A stretch of 64,000 nt of DNA from Exobacillus caeni (GCF_005747095.1 NZ_SWLG01000011.1:1-64000), one strand, 5' to 3'; counted from the first letter of the stretch, positions 16,921-26,652 are shown. Translations and numbers: made by a program. The notes: a model not told the origin generated them from the sequence alone.

Positions 16921-16974
16921 TTTACAATTTCTTAACATTCCATTCAAACGCATTTAATAAACAACCTGTATTCT
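16921..16974 (+). promoter_or_regulatory. PhoP-type repeats and -10 of the pst operon
   Basis: TTTACA (16921), TTAACA (16932), TTCAAA (16943) and TTAATA (16954) are spaced by exactly 11 bp, as in B. subtilis PhoP binding regions. TATTCT at 16969-16974 can serve as the -10. pstS starts about 90 bp downstream. Confidence 0.8.
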
Positions 16975-17064
16975 ATGAATTGTGGATGAGGAACGAGCCA
17001 AAAAACAAATGGCTGGTTAATCATCAAAAATAAAAAACTAAAATTCCAGCTAGGGGGAAGAAAC

Positions 17065-17976
17065 ATGAAATTTAAAGGTTTAATGCTAATGCTAGTAATG
17101 TCTTTCGTTCTTGTTTTTGCAGCAGCTTGCGGAAACAACAACGGAGGAAATAACGCAGGAAATAATGAAGGAACTGATGAAAATGCAGGTGGAGAAGCTT
17201 CTGGGCAACTCGTAATTTCAGGTTCAAGTGCGATGCAGCCTCTAGTAGCGGCAGCGGCTGAGCAATTCATGGAAGAAAACCCGAACGCAGATATTCAAGT
17301 TCAAGCAGGCGGAAGCGGAACAGGTCTTAGCCAGGTATCCGAGGGCGCAGTAGAAATCGGAAACTCTGATGTGTTTGCTGAAGAAAAAGAAGGAATCCCT
17401 GCAGATGAGTTAGTAGACCATAAAGTGGCGGTTGTAGGTATGACTGCGGCTGTACATCCTGAAGTAGGAGTAGAGGACCTTTCAAAAGAAGACTTGATCA
17501 AAATTTTCACTGGCGAAGTTACAAACTGGAAAGAAGTTGGCGGAGCAGACCAAGAAATTACTCTTGTAAATCGTCCGGATTCTTCAGGGACTCGCGCAAC
17601 ATTCGTTAAATTCGGCTTAGACGGAGCTACTCCGGCTGAAGGAATCACAGAAGATTCTTCGAACACAGTAAAGAAGATCATCTCTGAAACACCTGGAGCA
17701 ATCGGCTACCTTGCATTCTCTTACTTCACTGATGATTCTGTAACAAAATTGTCAATCGACGGAGTAGAAGCGAGTGACGAAAATGTGCAAAAAGGCGAAT
17801 TCCCAATCTGGGCATATGAGCATTCTTATACAAAAGGTGAGCCTGAAGGACTAGCAAAAACTTTCTTAGATTACCTTATGAGTGATGAAGTTCAAAACAA
17901 TATCGTTCCTGAACAAGGATATATCGCTGCATCAAAAATGGAAGTTGAACGTGATGCTGAAGGAAACCAGAAATAA
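17065..17976 (+). CDS. pstS: Phosphate-binding lipoprotein PstS
   Basis: This 303-residue solute-binding protein delivers orthophosphate to the PstCA channel. The N-terminus is a lipoprotein signal with Cys22 as the predicted lipidated residue (VFAAAC), followed by a Gly/Asn-rich linker. Phosphate-contact motifs are visible: SGSSAMQPL, GGSGTGLSQV and RPDSSGTR. GGGGGAAG precedes the ATG. It opens the pst operon, and PhoP-type repeats upstream predict induction at low phosphate. Confidence 0.97.
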   Translation: MKFKGLMLMLVMSFVLVFAAACGNNNGGNNAGNNEGTDENAGGEASGQLVISGSSAMQPLVAAAAEQFMEENPNADIQVQAGGSGTGLSQVSEGAVEIGNSDVFAEEKEGIPADELVDHKVAVVGMTAAVHPEVGVEDLSKEDLIKIFTGEVTNWKEVGGADQEITLVNRPDSSGTRATFVKFGLDGATPAEGITEDSSNTVKKIISETPGAIGYLAFSYFTDDSVTKLSIDGVEASDENVQKGEFPIWAYEHSYTKGEPEGLAKTFLDYLMSDEVQNNIVPEQGYIAASKMEVERDAEGNQK

Positions 17977-18070
17977 ATAAATAAAACGAATTACAAAGCA
18001 TGAAATCAAGGGGTAAATACGGCCTTCGTATTTGCCCTATTGTGCTGTTAGTTATGAGGAGGGGTCTTTA

Positions 18071-18988
18071 ATGACTAATCAATCGGAAGCGGTCAAAGAA
18101 AGGTTGGTTAAGAAAAAAAATAAACGTTCTCCTGAATTTAGGGGAAAAGTTATCATTTTAGGAAGTGCAGGAGTTATCATCATTGCCGCAATTGCTATTA
18201 CATTATTTTTAACCTCAAAAGGTTTGCAAACATTTATCGCAAATGGTGTAAGTCCAATTGAGTTCTTAACAAGCACCAACTGGCGCCCTACCGATGAAAA
18301 TCCGGTATATGGCGCAGTTCCTTTTATTTTTGGTTCGTTTGCAGTAACTTTGTTAGCTGCACTCTTTGCAGCTCCACTTGGGATCGGAAGTGCAATTTTC
18401 ATGACGGAAATTGCAAGAAAGTGGGGACAAAAGTTTCTACAGCCAGTTATCGAAATTTTAGTTGGTATACCTTCAGTAGTTTATGGATTCATAGGGCTTA
18501 CAGTCATTGTACCGTTTATACGTGATCATATCGGTGGTCTTGGCTTTGGGCTGCTAGCAGGTACGATAGTCGTCGGAATCATGATTTTGCCGACGGTTAC
18601 TAGTATCGCAGCAGATGCCATGCGTTCTTTGCCTCAAAACCTTCGTGATGCTTCTTACGCCATCGGGGCAACACGCTGGCAAACGATTTACCGAGTGCTC
18701 ATTCCAGCTGCATTGCCTTCTTTACTGACAGCGATTGTATTAGGAATGGCAAGAGCATTCGGTGAAGCTCTGGCAGTCCAAATGGTTATCGGTAATGCTC
18801 GTAATTTGCCGGATTCACTAGTTGAACCTGCTGCAACCCTTACGACAATCATTACTTTAAATATGGGACATACAACCTTTGGTAGTGTAGAAAACAATGT
18901 TCTATGGTCACTTGGATTAATCTTATTAGTGATGTCTTATATTTTCATCGTTATTATCCGTTTCTTGTCAGCAAGGAGGAAAGTTTAA
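18071..18988 (+). CDS. pstC: Phosphate ABC transporter permease PstC
   Basis: This 305-residue permease has six predicted membrane helices. The cytoplasmic coupling motif DAMRSLPQNLRDASYAIGAT and the family motif LVGIPSVVYGFIGL are clear. The ATG at 18071 follows GAGGAGGGG. The last base of its stop codon is shared with the pstA start, so the two channel subunits are translationally coupled. Confidence 0.96.
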   Translation: MTNQSEAVKERLVKKKNKRSPEFRGKVIILGSAGVIIIAAIAITLFLTSKGLQTFIANGVSPIEFLTSTNWRPTDENPVYGAVPFIFGSFAVTLLAALFAAPLGIGSAIFMTEIARKWGQKFLQPVIEILVGIPSVVYGFIGLTVIVPFIRDHIGGLGFGLLAGTIVVGIMILPTVTSIAADAMRSLPQNLRDASYAIGATRWQTIYRVLIPAALPSLLTAIVLGMARAFGEALAVQMVIGNARNLPDSLVEPAATLTTIITLNMGHTTFGSVENNVLWSLGLILLVMSYIFIVIIRFLSARRKV

Positions 18989-19875
18989 TGAATAGTAGAG
19001 TAACCGATAAAATTGCCACATCTATTTTTGTATTATTTGCCGCAATCATGGCTGGAACTCTTTTTGCATTACTTGGATATATACTTTATCACGGTTTTGC
19101 AGTTATCGATTTAGATTTTTTGACCTCTAATTCAAGTTCTTTCCGTGAAGGGGGCGGAATTAAAAACCAGTTATTTAACTCTTTTTATGTGCTTTTTATT
19201 ACAATGCTTTTTACCGTTCCGCTTGGCATTGGAGGCGGTATCTACATGGCGGAATATGCAAAGCCAGGTAAAGTTACTGACTTCATTCGCACGTGTATCG
19301 AAGTTCTTGCTTCATTGCCATCTATAGTTGTCGGTATGTTTGGTCTACTTGTTTTTGTAGCATGGACTGGCTGGGGCTATACAATTTTATCTGGTGCGCT
19401 TGCTTTAACAGTGTTTAACCTTCCTGTTATTGTGAGGGTCTGTGAAGATGCTATTCGTTCTGTTCCCCGCGAGCTTAAAGAAGCGAGTCTTGCTCTTGGG
19501 GTTACCCACTGGCATACGATTAAAACGGTGTTATTGCCCGCTGCATTCCCGGGAATTCTTACAGGTGTTATCCTTTCAGCAGGACGGGTGTTTGGTGAAG
19601 CAGCGGCGCTGTTGTTTACAGCTGGTTTAACAACGCCAAACCTTGACTTTACAAACTGGAACCCATTTAATATTCATTCACCTTTAAATATCTTCAGGCC
19701 AGCAGAAACATTGTCCGTTCATATTTGGAAAGTAAATACACAGGGTATTATCCCGGATGTTCGTGAAGTGGCTGACGGTGCTTCTGCAGTACTGGTTATT
19801 TCAGTTCTTATCTTTAACCTTCTTGCAAGATGGCTTGGGAGTGTAATTCATAAGAGAATGAGCGGTTCCAAATGA
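18988..19875 (+). CDS. pstA: Phosphate ABC transporter permease PstA
   Basis: This 295-residue partner permease also has six helices, with motif [16 protein letters not shown] and coupling helix [20 protein letters not shown]. The start overlaps the pstC stop (TAATG) and follows AAGGAGG inside the end of pstC. It pairs with PstC to form the phosphate channel. Confidence 0.96.
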   Translation: MNSRVTDKIATSIFVLFAAIMAGTLFALLGYILYHGFAVIDLDFLTSNSSSFREGGGIKNQLFNSFYVLFITMLFTVPLGIGGGIYMAEYAKPGKVTDFIRTCIEVLASLPSIVVGMFGLLVFVAWTGWGYTILSGALALTVFNLPVIVRVCEDAIRSVPRELKEASLALGVTHWHTIKTVLLPAAFPGILTGVILSAGRVFGEAAALLFTAGLTTPNLDFTNWNPFNIHSPLNIFRPAETLSVHIWKVNTQGIIPDVREVADGASAVLVISVLIFNLLARWLGSVIHKRMSGSK

Positions 19876-19906
19876 TCAGCTCTTCAAAGATGAAAGGGGT
19901 ACAGAA

Positions 19907-20716
19907 ATGAAATTTGTTTTAGACAAAAAACAAGAGCGAGTTACGAAAGAAAAAGAAAAAAAGAATGCGATACTGAAGGTCAGAAATTTAAATATTTATT
20001 ACGGCGACAATCATGCGGTCCACGATATAAACATGGATATTGAAGAAAAATCTATTACCGCTCTTATCGGACCTTCGGGATGTGGAAAATCAACATTTCT
20101 TAGAAGTATTAACCGAATGAATGACACAATTCCAATTGCTAAGAACAATGGAGAAATTTTATATGAAGGACTTAATATTTTAGAGGATGACATCGAAGTC
20201 GTTGCTTTACGTAAAGAAATCGGAATGGTGTTTCAAAAGCCCAATCCTTTCCCAATGTCTATTTATAATAATATTACCCATGCGCTTAAGTTTAAGGGGA
20301 TAAGAAAAAAGAAAGAATTGAATCAAATCGTAGAAGACAGCCTTAAAAAGGCTGCATTATGGGATGAAGTGAAAGACCGCCTCCATGAATCCGCTCTTTC
20401 CCTTTCAGGAGGACAGCAGCAGCGTCTATGTATTGCACGGTCTTTAGCACTGAAGCCGCGTATTCTTTTACTTGACGAACCATCTTCAGCACTTGATCCG
20501 ATTTCCAACGCTAAAATTGAAGACTTAATCATGGAATTAAGCAGTGAGTATACTATCATTATCGTTACACATAATATGCAACAGGCTTCTCGTGTAGCTG
20601 ATAAGACAGCTTTTTTCTTGAGTGGAGATCTTATGGAGTATGACGAAACATCAAAAATCTTTACAAACCCGTCTAATCCAAAGACTGAAGAATATATTAC
20701 CGGGAAATTTGGGTAA
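19907..20716 (+). CDS. pstB1: Phosphate ABC transporter ATPase PstB (first copy)
   Basis: This 269-residue ATPase carries Walker [10 protein letters not shown], signature LSGGQQQR, Walker [14 protein letters not shown] and the PstB-specific [16 protein letters not shown] block. It has a short charged N-terminal extension ([13 protein letters not shown]). A second, closely related pstB follows after 8 bp, as with pstBA/pstBB in B. subtilis. Two ATPases may form a heterodimer or substitute for one another. Confidence 0.95.
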   Translation: MKFVLDKKQERVTKEKEKKNAILKVRNLNIYYGDNHAVHDINMDIEEKSITALIGPSGCGKSTFLRSINRMNDTIPIAKNNGEILYEGLNILEDDIEVVALRKEIGMVFQKPNPFPMSIYNNITHALKFKGIRKKKELNQIVEDSLKKAALWDEVKDRLHESALSLSGGQQQRLCIARSLALKPRILLLDEPSSALDPISNAKIEDLIMELSSEYTIIIVTHNMQQASRVADKTAFFLSGDLMEYDETSKIFTNPSNPKTEEYITGKFG

Positions 20717-20727
20717 GGAGGAACATG

Positions 20728-21501
20728 ATGGCTACAGCAGTAAAAGAAAAAGAAGTTTTTAAAATGAAAGACCTCAACTTATGGTACGGACAAAATCATG
20801 CTTTGAAAAACCTTAATTTTTCAATCAATAAAAAAGAAATAACCTCGATTATTGGCCCTTCGGGGTGTGGCAAATCTACCTTTATTAAAACCTTGAATTT
20901 AATGATTTATTCAGCAGGAAATGTTAGGATGTCAGGAGAAATCTTATACCATAACAAGAACTTGCTAGATAATAAAATTGATTTAGTTTCACTGCGTAAA
21001 GATGTTGGAATGGTATTTCAAAAAGCGAACCCATTTCCAAAATCTATTTATGAGAATGTAGCATACGGTCCAAAGATTCATGGAATTAAAAAGAAGTCAG
21101 AGTTAGACGATATTGTTGAAGAATCTCTTATCAACGTAGCACTCTGGGATGAAGTAAAAGACCGCTTAAATGCTCCTGCTTTAGGATTATCAGGTGGCCA
21201 GCAGCAAAGGTTGTGCATTGCAAGAGCACTCGCCACAAAACCAGAAGTTTTACTTATGGATGAGCCAACTTCTGCCCTTGATCCTATCTCTACGATTAAA
21301 ATAGAAGAATTAGCTCTTGAATTGAAAAAAGATTTTACGATTGTGATGGTTACCCATAACATGCAGCAAGCAGCTCGAGTTTCCGATGAAACGGCATTCT
21401 TTTTGATGGGGGAACTAATCGAAAAGAAAGATACGGACAAGCTATTTGCAAACCCTTCAGATAAGAGAACAGAAGACTATATCACAGGTCGATTTGGCTA
21501 A
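20728..21501 (+). CDS. pstB2: Phosphate ABC transporter ATPase PstB (second copy)
   Basis: The product is about 257 residues, with Walker [10 protein letters not shown], signature LSGGQQQR, Walker [14 protein letters not shown] and the block [16 protein letters not shown]. Two adjacent ATGs (20725, 20728) are possible, and AAGGAGG at 20714-20720 fits the second better. It is clearly diverged from the first copy in the helical domain, so this is an old duplication rather than a recent one. Confidence 0.95.
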   Translation: MATAVKEKEVFKMKDLNLWYGQNHALKNLNFSINKKEITSIIGPSGCGKSTFIKTLNLMIYSAGNVRMSGEILYHNKNLLDNKIDLVSLRKDVGMVFQKANPFPKSIYENVAYGPKIHGIKKKSELDDIVEESLINVALWDEVKDRLNAPALGLSGGQQQRLCIARALATKPEVLLMDEPTSALDPISTIKIEELALELKKDFTIVMVTHNMQQAARVSDETAFFLMGELIEKKDTDKLFANPSDKRTEDYITGRFG

Positions 21502-21519
21502 AAAAGGTGGAATGTAATA

Positions 21520-22179
21520 ATGGTAGTTAGAGGAAACTTCCAAACTGAACTTGAACAATTAAAAAATATGCTGCTCGAGTTAGGAAAAAAGGCTGAAACC
21601 GCGATGAATCGGGCAATTGAAGCACTGAAAACACAAAATGTTGATGATGCGATTCATATCATTGAAGATGATGCTGAAATAAATGTCCTGGAAGATGAAA
21701 TTAATGACCTTGCAATCTTAATGATCGCAAAACAACAACCTGTTGCAACAGATCTTAGGCGTATCATTGTAGCTCTTAGGATTTCTACTGATCTTGAGCG
21801 TGTTGGAGACCTTGCTGTCAATATTGCTAAATCCGTTATTCGGATCGGAGATGGCAAGCTTATAAAGCCGATCGAGGAGATTCCAAGAATGGCTGCCATT
21901 GCACAAAAAATGAATGCTGATGTACTTGAGGCATTTTATAAAGAAGATGTTGATCTTGCTAAAAAAGTTGCTGAAATCGATGATCAGGTAGATGATATGT
22001 ATGGAAGACTTGTTCAGGAGTTATTGGAATTAATGACTCAAAATCCTGATTTTATTAGACAGATTACCCAGCTTGCATTTATATGCCGCTACATTGAACG
22101 ATATGCAGATCATGCAACGAATATCTCCGAGAGCGTAATTTACCTTGTTAAAGGAAAACATTATGATTTGAATGCGTAG
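21520..22179 (+). CDS. phoU: Phosphate transport regulator PhoU
   Basis: This 219-residue all-helical protein has two PhoU repeats, each with the metal-binding signature (E/D)xxxD near STDLERVGDLAVNIA and CRYIERYADHATNI. PhoU links Pst transporter activity to the PhoR kinase and restrains phosphate uptake. As I recall, the B. subtilis pst operon itself lacks a phoU, so its presence here as the last pst gene is worth noting. It ends with a strong terminator. Confidence 0.94.
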   Translation: MVVRGNFQTELEQLKNMLLELGKKAETAMNRAIEALKTQNVDDAIHIIEDDAEINVLEDEINDLAILMIAKQQPVATDLRRIIVALRISTDLERVGDLAVNIAKSVIRIGDGKLIKPIEEIPRMAAIAQKMNADVLEAFYKEDVDLAKKVAEIDDQVDDMYGRLVQELLELMTQNPDFIRQITQLAFICRYIERYADHATNISESVIYLVKGKHYDLNA

Positions 22180-22185
22180 AAACAG

Positions 22186-22215
22186 AATCCTCTGTCTTAT
22201 GACAGGGGATTTTTT
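22186..22215 (+). terminator. Terminator of the pst operon
   Basis: AATCCTCTGTC and GACAGGGGATT pair around TTAT, followed by TTTTTAT. Confidence 0.9.
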
Positions 22216-22330
22216 ATTTGCATTAATTTCTGAGGAACAAATAAGGGACATATCAAAAGACAGGTGAAATAAAATAATAGAAACAATCTCGATATTGAAA
22301 AGAAAAATTATAATAACAAGGTGGTGTAAC

Positions 22331-24313
22331 ATGCCAAGGCATCTCGTAGTGGGGAATGGCCAGCTTCTTATTAATATTGATCAGTTTTTGCAAATCAGGG
22401 ACATCTATTACCCCTATGTCGGCCAGCAAAATCATGTCCAGGGGCATGCAAACCGGATAGGCGTATGGGTCGATGGAGTATTTACCTGGCTTCATTCTGG
22501 AGAATGGAGGATTAAACCCGGGTACCATAGAGATACACTTGTAACCAAAAGTGAAGCTTTTCATGAGCATCTGGGAATTAAATTAATTATTGAAGACGGG
22601 GTACATCAACGGGAAATGTTGATGATTCGAAAGCTGACAATCATCAACCTTCACAAAAAAGAACGGCAAGTAAGAGTGTTCTTTCACCAGGACTTAAACA
22701 TCTATGAAAATGAGGTAGGAGACACGGCATATTACTGGCCGGATCATAACACTGTAGTACATTATAAACGGTACCGTTATTTTCTGTTCAACGGGGAGTT
22801 TGACAATACAGGAATCGTTCAATATACAACAGGCGTCAAACGATTTCAGGCAGCAGAAGGAACATGGAGAGATGCCGAAGACGGCCATTTGCATTTGAAC
22901 CCTATTGCACAGGGGTCAGTTGACAGCACATTTTCTATTGAAGGGGCAATCAGTCCTGGTGAGAAAAAAGATGCGTACTATTGGATGACTATTGGACGAA
23001 CAAAGGAAGAAGTGAACAGCATCAATGAATATGTAAAGGAAATAGGAACCTCGCTAACTGTAGAAAAGATTCGGATGTACTGGAGCAGATGGGTAAATAA
23101 ATCAAAATTACCTTCTACAGATCTTTCTTCAGATCTCATAGAACTCTATAAGCGAAGTTTGTTGATCGTAAGGACGCAGACCAATCAAAACGGTACCATT
23201 ATTGCGGCTAACGACTCTGATATTCTACAATACAACCGAGATCACTATAGTTATATGTGGCCGCGAGACGGGGCGCTAATCGCTGCAGCTATGTCGAGAG
23301 CAGGTTATCACGGCATGGTGGCCAACTTTTATCGATGCTGTGCGGAATTGTTAACAAAAGATGGCTTTCTACACCATAAATATAATCCTGATGGTTCTGT
23401 CGGTTCCAGCTGGCATCCTTATATTGGGAAAGATGGTGCCCCCCAGCTTCCTATCCAGGAGGATGAAACGGCGCTTGTTTTATGGGCTTTCTGGGAGCAC
23501 TATAAGGCAACAGGTGACATAGAGTTTGCCCAATCACTATATCGTTTCCTTGTCCGGCCGAGCGCAAAGTTTCTACTTTCCTTTATGGATGATAGCCTTG
23601 ATCTCCCAAAACCTTCATATGATCTCTGGGAAGAGAGGCTGGGGATTTTTACTTTTACAGCAAGTGCAGCATACGGCGGTTTGATGGCAGCCTATAATTT
23701 TGCGAGACTATTTGGAGAAGATGACAGGGCGGATATTTACCGTAAGGGTGCGGAAAGAATTAAGAAGGGGATAGAAACAAACTTGTTTGACAAAGAGCTG
23801 CAGCGATTTGTCCGGGGTATTTCGTTAAAGAAAGGTTCAAATGAGATAACAGTAGACTATACAATAGAAAGTAGCATGTTTGGATTATTTGCGTTTGGTG
23901 TCTTTGAACCCGATGATCCAAGAGTGATAGAAACAATGCGAGAAATCGAAGAAAAGCTTCAGGTCAAGACTGCTGTAGGAGGTATTGCAAGGTACTATAA
24001 CGACTATTATTTCCAGCAAACCCAGAACGTTGAGGACGTTCCGGGCAATCCATGGATTATATGCAGCCTCTGGATCGCTAAATGGAAAATTTTCAAAGCA
24101 AAAAAGGTAGAAGACCTTAAAGAAGCAAAAAAAATCTTCGAATGGACCAGAACGCATGCTTTGCCAAGCGGGATTTTACCGGAACAGCTTCATCCATACT
24201 CAGGAAAACCGCTTTCCGTTGCGCCATTAACCTGGTCACACTCCACTTATGTAGATGTCATGAATGATTATTTTGAGAAATATACCGCTTTAACTTCTGC
24301 GAAGAAACATTAG
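22331..24313 (+). CDS. Glycoside hydrolase family 15 protein (glucoamylase/trehalase-like)
   Basis: This 660-residue cytoplasmic-looking protein (no signal peptide) has an N-terminal beta-sandwich region to about residue 250 and a C-terminal (alpha/alpha)6 barrel. Barrel motifs include YMWPRDGALIAAAM, QEDETALVLWAFWEHY, YDLWEERLGIFTF (predicted general acid Glu) and LPEQLHPY with APLTWSHSTY near the end. Family members release glucose from alpha-glucans or oligosaccharides, or hydrolyse trehalose. The exact substrate is open. The ATG at 22331 follows AAGGTGGTG. It sits between the pst operon and rpmG, where B. subtilis carries no such gene, suggesting gain or differential loss. Confidence 0.88.
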   Translation: MPRHLVVGNGQLLINIDQFLQIRDIYYPYVGQQNHVQGHANRIGVWVDGVFTWLHSGEWRIKPGYHRDTLVTKSEAFHEHLGIKLIIEDGVHQREMLMIRKLTIINLHKKERQVRVFFHQDLNIYENEVGDTAYYWPDHNTVVHYKRYRYFLFNGEFDNTGIVQYTTGVKRFQAAEGTWRDAEDGHLHLNPIAQGSVDSTFSIEGAISPGEKKDAYYWMTIGRTKEEVNSINEYVKEIGTSLTVEKIRMYWSRWVNKSKLPSTDLSSDLIELYKRSLLIVRTQTNQNGTIIAANDSDILQYNRDHYSYMWPRDGALIAAAMSRAGYHGMVANFYRCCAELLTKDGFLHHKYNPDGSVGSSWHPYIGKDGAPQLPIQEDETALVLWAFWEHYKATGDIEFAQSLYRFLVRPSAKFLLSFMDDSLDLPKPSYDLWEERLGIFTFTASAAYGGLMAAYNFARLFGEDDRADIYRKGAERIKKGIETNLFDKELQRFVRGISLKKGSNEITVDYTIESSMFGLFAFGVFEPDDPRVIETMREIEEKLQVKTAVGGIARYYNDYYFQQTQNVEDVPGNPWIICSLWIAKWKIFKAKKVEDLKEAKKIFEWTRTHALPSGILPEQLHPYSGKPLSVAPLTWSHSTYVDVMNDYFEKYTALTSAKKH

Positions 24314-24321
24314 AAAATTAC

Positions 24322-24350
24322 TTGATACTTCCTCTGATGTTTGATATTAT
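24322..24350 (+). promoter_or_regulatory. SigA promoter of rpmG
   Basis: TTGATA and TATTAT are separated by 17 bp. The expected start point lies about 50 bp before the rpmG start codon. No Zur-box consensus is seen around it. Confidence 0.75.
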
Positions 24351-24406
24351 AGTTGAGTATGATTAAGCTATTGAAATAGTTATGAAATGAATTTGGAGGG
24401 ATAGAC

Positions 24407-24556
24407 ATGCGTGTACAAGTAACTCTAGCTTGCACAGAGACTGGTGATCGTAACTACATCACAACTAAAAACAAGCGTACAAACCCAGATCGTCTTGAGC
24501 TAAAAAAATACAGCCCAAGATTGAAGAAACATACATTGCACCGCGAAACTAAGTAA
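24407..24556 (+). CDS. rpmG: 50S ribosomal protein L33, zinc-independent (C-) type
   Basis: This 49-residue protein (starts [20 protein letters not shown]) has the L33 fold signature ending TLHRETK. It keeps only one cysteine. The positions that form CxxC pairs in zinc-binding L33 are Thr/Gly and Ser/Pro here (CTETG, YSPRLKK), so it cannot bind the structural zinc. GGAGGG precedes the ATG. It is a single-gene unit with its own promoter and terminator, next to yqgN as rpmGA is in B. subtilis. A zinc-binding paralogue may exist elsewhere. Confidence 0.93.
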   Translation: MRVQVTLACTETGDRNYITTKNKRTNPDRLELKKYSPRLKKHTLHRETK

Positions 24557-24584
24557 GCAGTAGGCAGACCTACTGCTTTTTTTT
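24556..24584 (+). terminator. Terminator of rpmG
   Basis: AGCAGTAGG and CCTACTGCT form a perfect stem with loop CAGA, followed by seven T. Confidence 0.95.
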
Positions 24585-24698
24585 ATTTCCTTGCTTTTAT
24601 ACATAGAATTAGAAATTAAAAACAGTCTATGAAGGTTAATTTGGAACATTATATTATAATAGATAAGGTAAAAGGAGATACCTGAAGGAGTGTTTTTA

Positions 24699-25265
24699 AT
24701 GAATCAGCATAAACAGCAATTAAGAAACGAAATGAAAGAAAAGTTAAAAGAGATGTCTCCAGATCAGAGAGAATCGTCGAATCATGCTATACATAAAACA
24801 CTGTTTAACCATCCGCTCTGGCTTCAGGCAAATACAATAGGAATTACAATTTCAAGAAAACCAGAAGTTGATACTGCCCCGATAATCGAAAAAGCGTGGG
24901 AACTTGGAAAAGAAGTTTCTGTTCCTAAGTGTTTTCCAAAAACAAAAGAAATGGAATTTCGATCTATAACATCCTATGACCAGCTTGAGGTTGTATATTT
25001 TGGCTTAAAAGAACCAATACCGGACCGAACAGAAAGCTGTAGTCCGTTGAACGTTGATTTATTGATTGTACCTGGCCTTGTGTTTGATAAGCAAGGTTAC
25101 CGTATAGGATTCGGCGGCGGTTATTACGACAGGTATCTTGAGAATTATAGCAATGGCACTGTTGCATTGGCCTATGATTTCCAGGTGGTAGACAGAGTAC
25201 CAAAAGAAACATTTGACCAACCTGTCCAGGAAATAATCACCGATGCGGCTTCCTATTCGTTCTAA
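24699..25265 (+). CDS. 5-formyltetrahydrofolate cyclo-ligase (YqgN)
   Basis: This 188-residue enzyme converts 5-formyl-THF to 5,10-methenyl-THF with ATP. The signature LIVPGLVFDKQGYRIGFGGG followed by YYDRYL is intact, and the N-terminal KQQLRNEMKEKL helix is typical. The ATG at 24699 lies 8 nt after AAGGAG. An in-frame GTG at 24690 overlaps that site and is unlikely. Its stop overlaps the next start by one base, so it opens a yqgN-DUF92-mobA-moeB run of coupled genes. Confidence 0.93.
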   Translation: MNQHKQQLRNEMKEKLKEMSPDQRESSNHAIHKTLFNHPLWLQANTIGITISRKPEVDTAPIIEKAWELGKEVSVPKCFPKTKEMEFRSITSYDQLEVVYFGLKEPIPDRTESCSPLNVDLLIVPGLVFDKQGYRIGFGGGYYDRYLENYSNGTVALAYDFQVVDRVPKETFDQPVQEIITDAASYSF

Positions 25266-26035
25266 TGTTAGGATATGCACTCACAGGAGTACTAGCTGCA
25301 GCAGCTGCGGGGTATCTCTCTAAAGCGCTGTCATTTTCAGGTTTTGTTGCAACGGTTATAGTTGGAGCATGCATTAGTGCTAGCTTTGGAATAAAGGGCG
25401 TATTGTTAATCGGGGCATTCTTTGTTTCTTCTACGATTTGGAGTAAGTATAAAGAAAAGCAAAAAGAGAAAAATGTGATCACTGAAAAAGGATCTCGCAG
25501 AGACATTTTCCAAGTAATGGCGAATGGAGGTATCGCAGCTGTTGCATCATTGGGATTGATCTTCTTTCCTTCTCCTGTATGGACAGGAGTTTTCGTTGCT
25601 TCGATCGCTGGATCAAATGCCGATACCTGGGCTTCAGAGCTTGGTGTGTTAAGTAAAGGAATGCCTCTTAGTTTACGTGGATTTATCAGGGTACAGCCGG
25701 GAACATCCGGAGCTGTCTCGCCTTTTGGCACGGTCGCAGCACTTGCAGGTTCTCTTTTTATAGGGGGAATTGCTGCCTTTTTGTTCAAGCTTTCCTTGCC
25801 TGATGCCATTATACTTGCTGTAGCTGGTTTTATAGGGAACTTGATCGATACGTTTTTTGGGGCTTTTTTTCAAATCACATATAAATGCGAAAAGTGCGGA
25901 ATTGAATCAGAGAAAAGGTTTCATTGCGAAACACGTACTTCTCCTGTAAAAGGATACTATTGGTTAAACAACGATACTGTTAATCTACTCTCAAGCCTTC
26001 TGGCAGGCGTGATCGGAGGACTGGCGCTGTTATGA
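25265..26035 (+). CDS. DUF92 membrane protein (VTE6-like)
   Basis: This 256-residue protein has about seven hydrophobic segments. The conserved DUF92 blocks are present: SGFVATVIVG near the N-terminus, SIAGSNADTWASELG and GSLFIGGIAA. A Cys motif KCEKCGIESEKRFHCET precedes the last helix. Plant VTE6 of this family phosphorylates phytyl phosphate. Bacterial members are uncharacterised, so an isoprenoid-phosphate role is only a suggestion. It overlaps yqgN by 1 bp and mobA by 4 bp. Confidence 0.85.
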   Translation: MLGYALTGVLAAAAAGYLSKALSFSGFVATVIVGACISASFGIKGVLLIGAFFVSSTIWSKYKEKQKEKNVITEKGSRRDIFQVMANGGIAAVASLGLIFFPSPVWTGVFVASIAGSNADTWASELGVLSKGMPLSLRGFIRVQPGTSGAVSPFGTVAALAGSLFIGGIAAFLFKLSLPDAIILAVAGFIGNLIDTFFGAFFQITYKCEKCGIESEKRFHCETRTSPVKGYYWLNNDTVNLLSSLLAGVIGGLALL

Positions 26036-26652
26036 ATGGAAAAGTTACCGGAATTTTGTTGGCGGGTGGCAAATCAAGCAGATTTGGAAAGCCCAAAGCG
26101 TTTGCGAAACTTAATAATGAACCCTTTTATAAAAGAGCGTTACGTGCCCTGCATGCATGCTGTGATGGAATTGTCATTGTAACAAAGGAAGATTTGATCG
26201 ATCACTTCGATCTGGAGGGGGTTCCACTTATAACTGATGATGATAGGTTTAAGGGACAGGGACCTCTTGCAGGAATCTATTCGGTTATGAAGGAATATGA
26301 TTCACACATTTATGTAGTAGTTCCCTGTGACACTCCGTTCGTTGATGCTAATGTTACAACTGAATTGGTAAAATATGCGCTTAGTGTTCCGCACGCTGCA
26401 GCAGTGGTTCCAGAAATAGAAGGGAGAAAGCATCCTCTCGTTGCGGTTTATAAAAGAGGCTGTATCCCGGTACTTGAACGATTGTTAAAGGAAAAAAACA
26501 ACAAAGTGAGAGCTCTTTTAGATAAGGTTCAAACTGTTTACGTGACCGAGAATGACATTAATGTTTCTCCGCAATGCTTTATAAATATAAACAGCCAGGA
26601 AGAATATAGGACTTATATCGATGGAAAGGAGATGGAGAACGATGGTGAATGA
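26032..26652 (+). CDS. mobA: Molybdenum cofactor guanylyltransferase MobA
   Basis: This 206-residue nucleotidyltransferase would attach GMP to molybdopterin. It has the MobA N-terminus GILLAGGKSSRFGKPKAF, the GQGPLAGIYSVM block and VVPCDTPFVD. It overlaps the DUF92 gene by ATGA and the next gene by 11 bp. A MobA-like cytidylyltransferase (MocA) is an alternative, but the motif set fits MobA. No other Moco-specific genes (moaA, moaC, moeA) lie in the window. Confidence 0.87.
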   Translation: MNGKVTGILLAGGKSSRFGKPKAFAKLNNEPFYKRALRALHACCDGIVIVTKEDLIDHFDLEGVPLITDDDRFKGQGPLAGIYSVMKEYDSHIYVVVPCDTPFVDANVTTELVKYALSVPHAAAVVPEIEGRKHPLVAVYKRGCIPVLERLLKEKNNKVRALLDKVQTVYVTENDINVSPQCFININSQEEYRTYIDGKEMENDGE

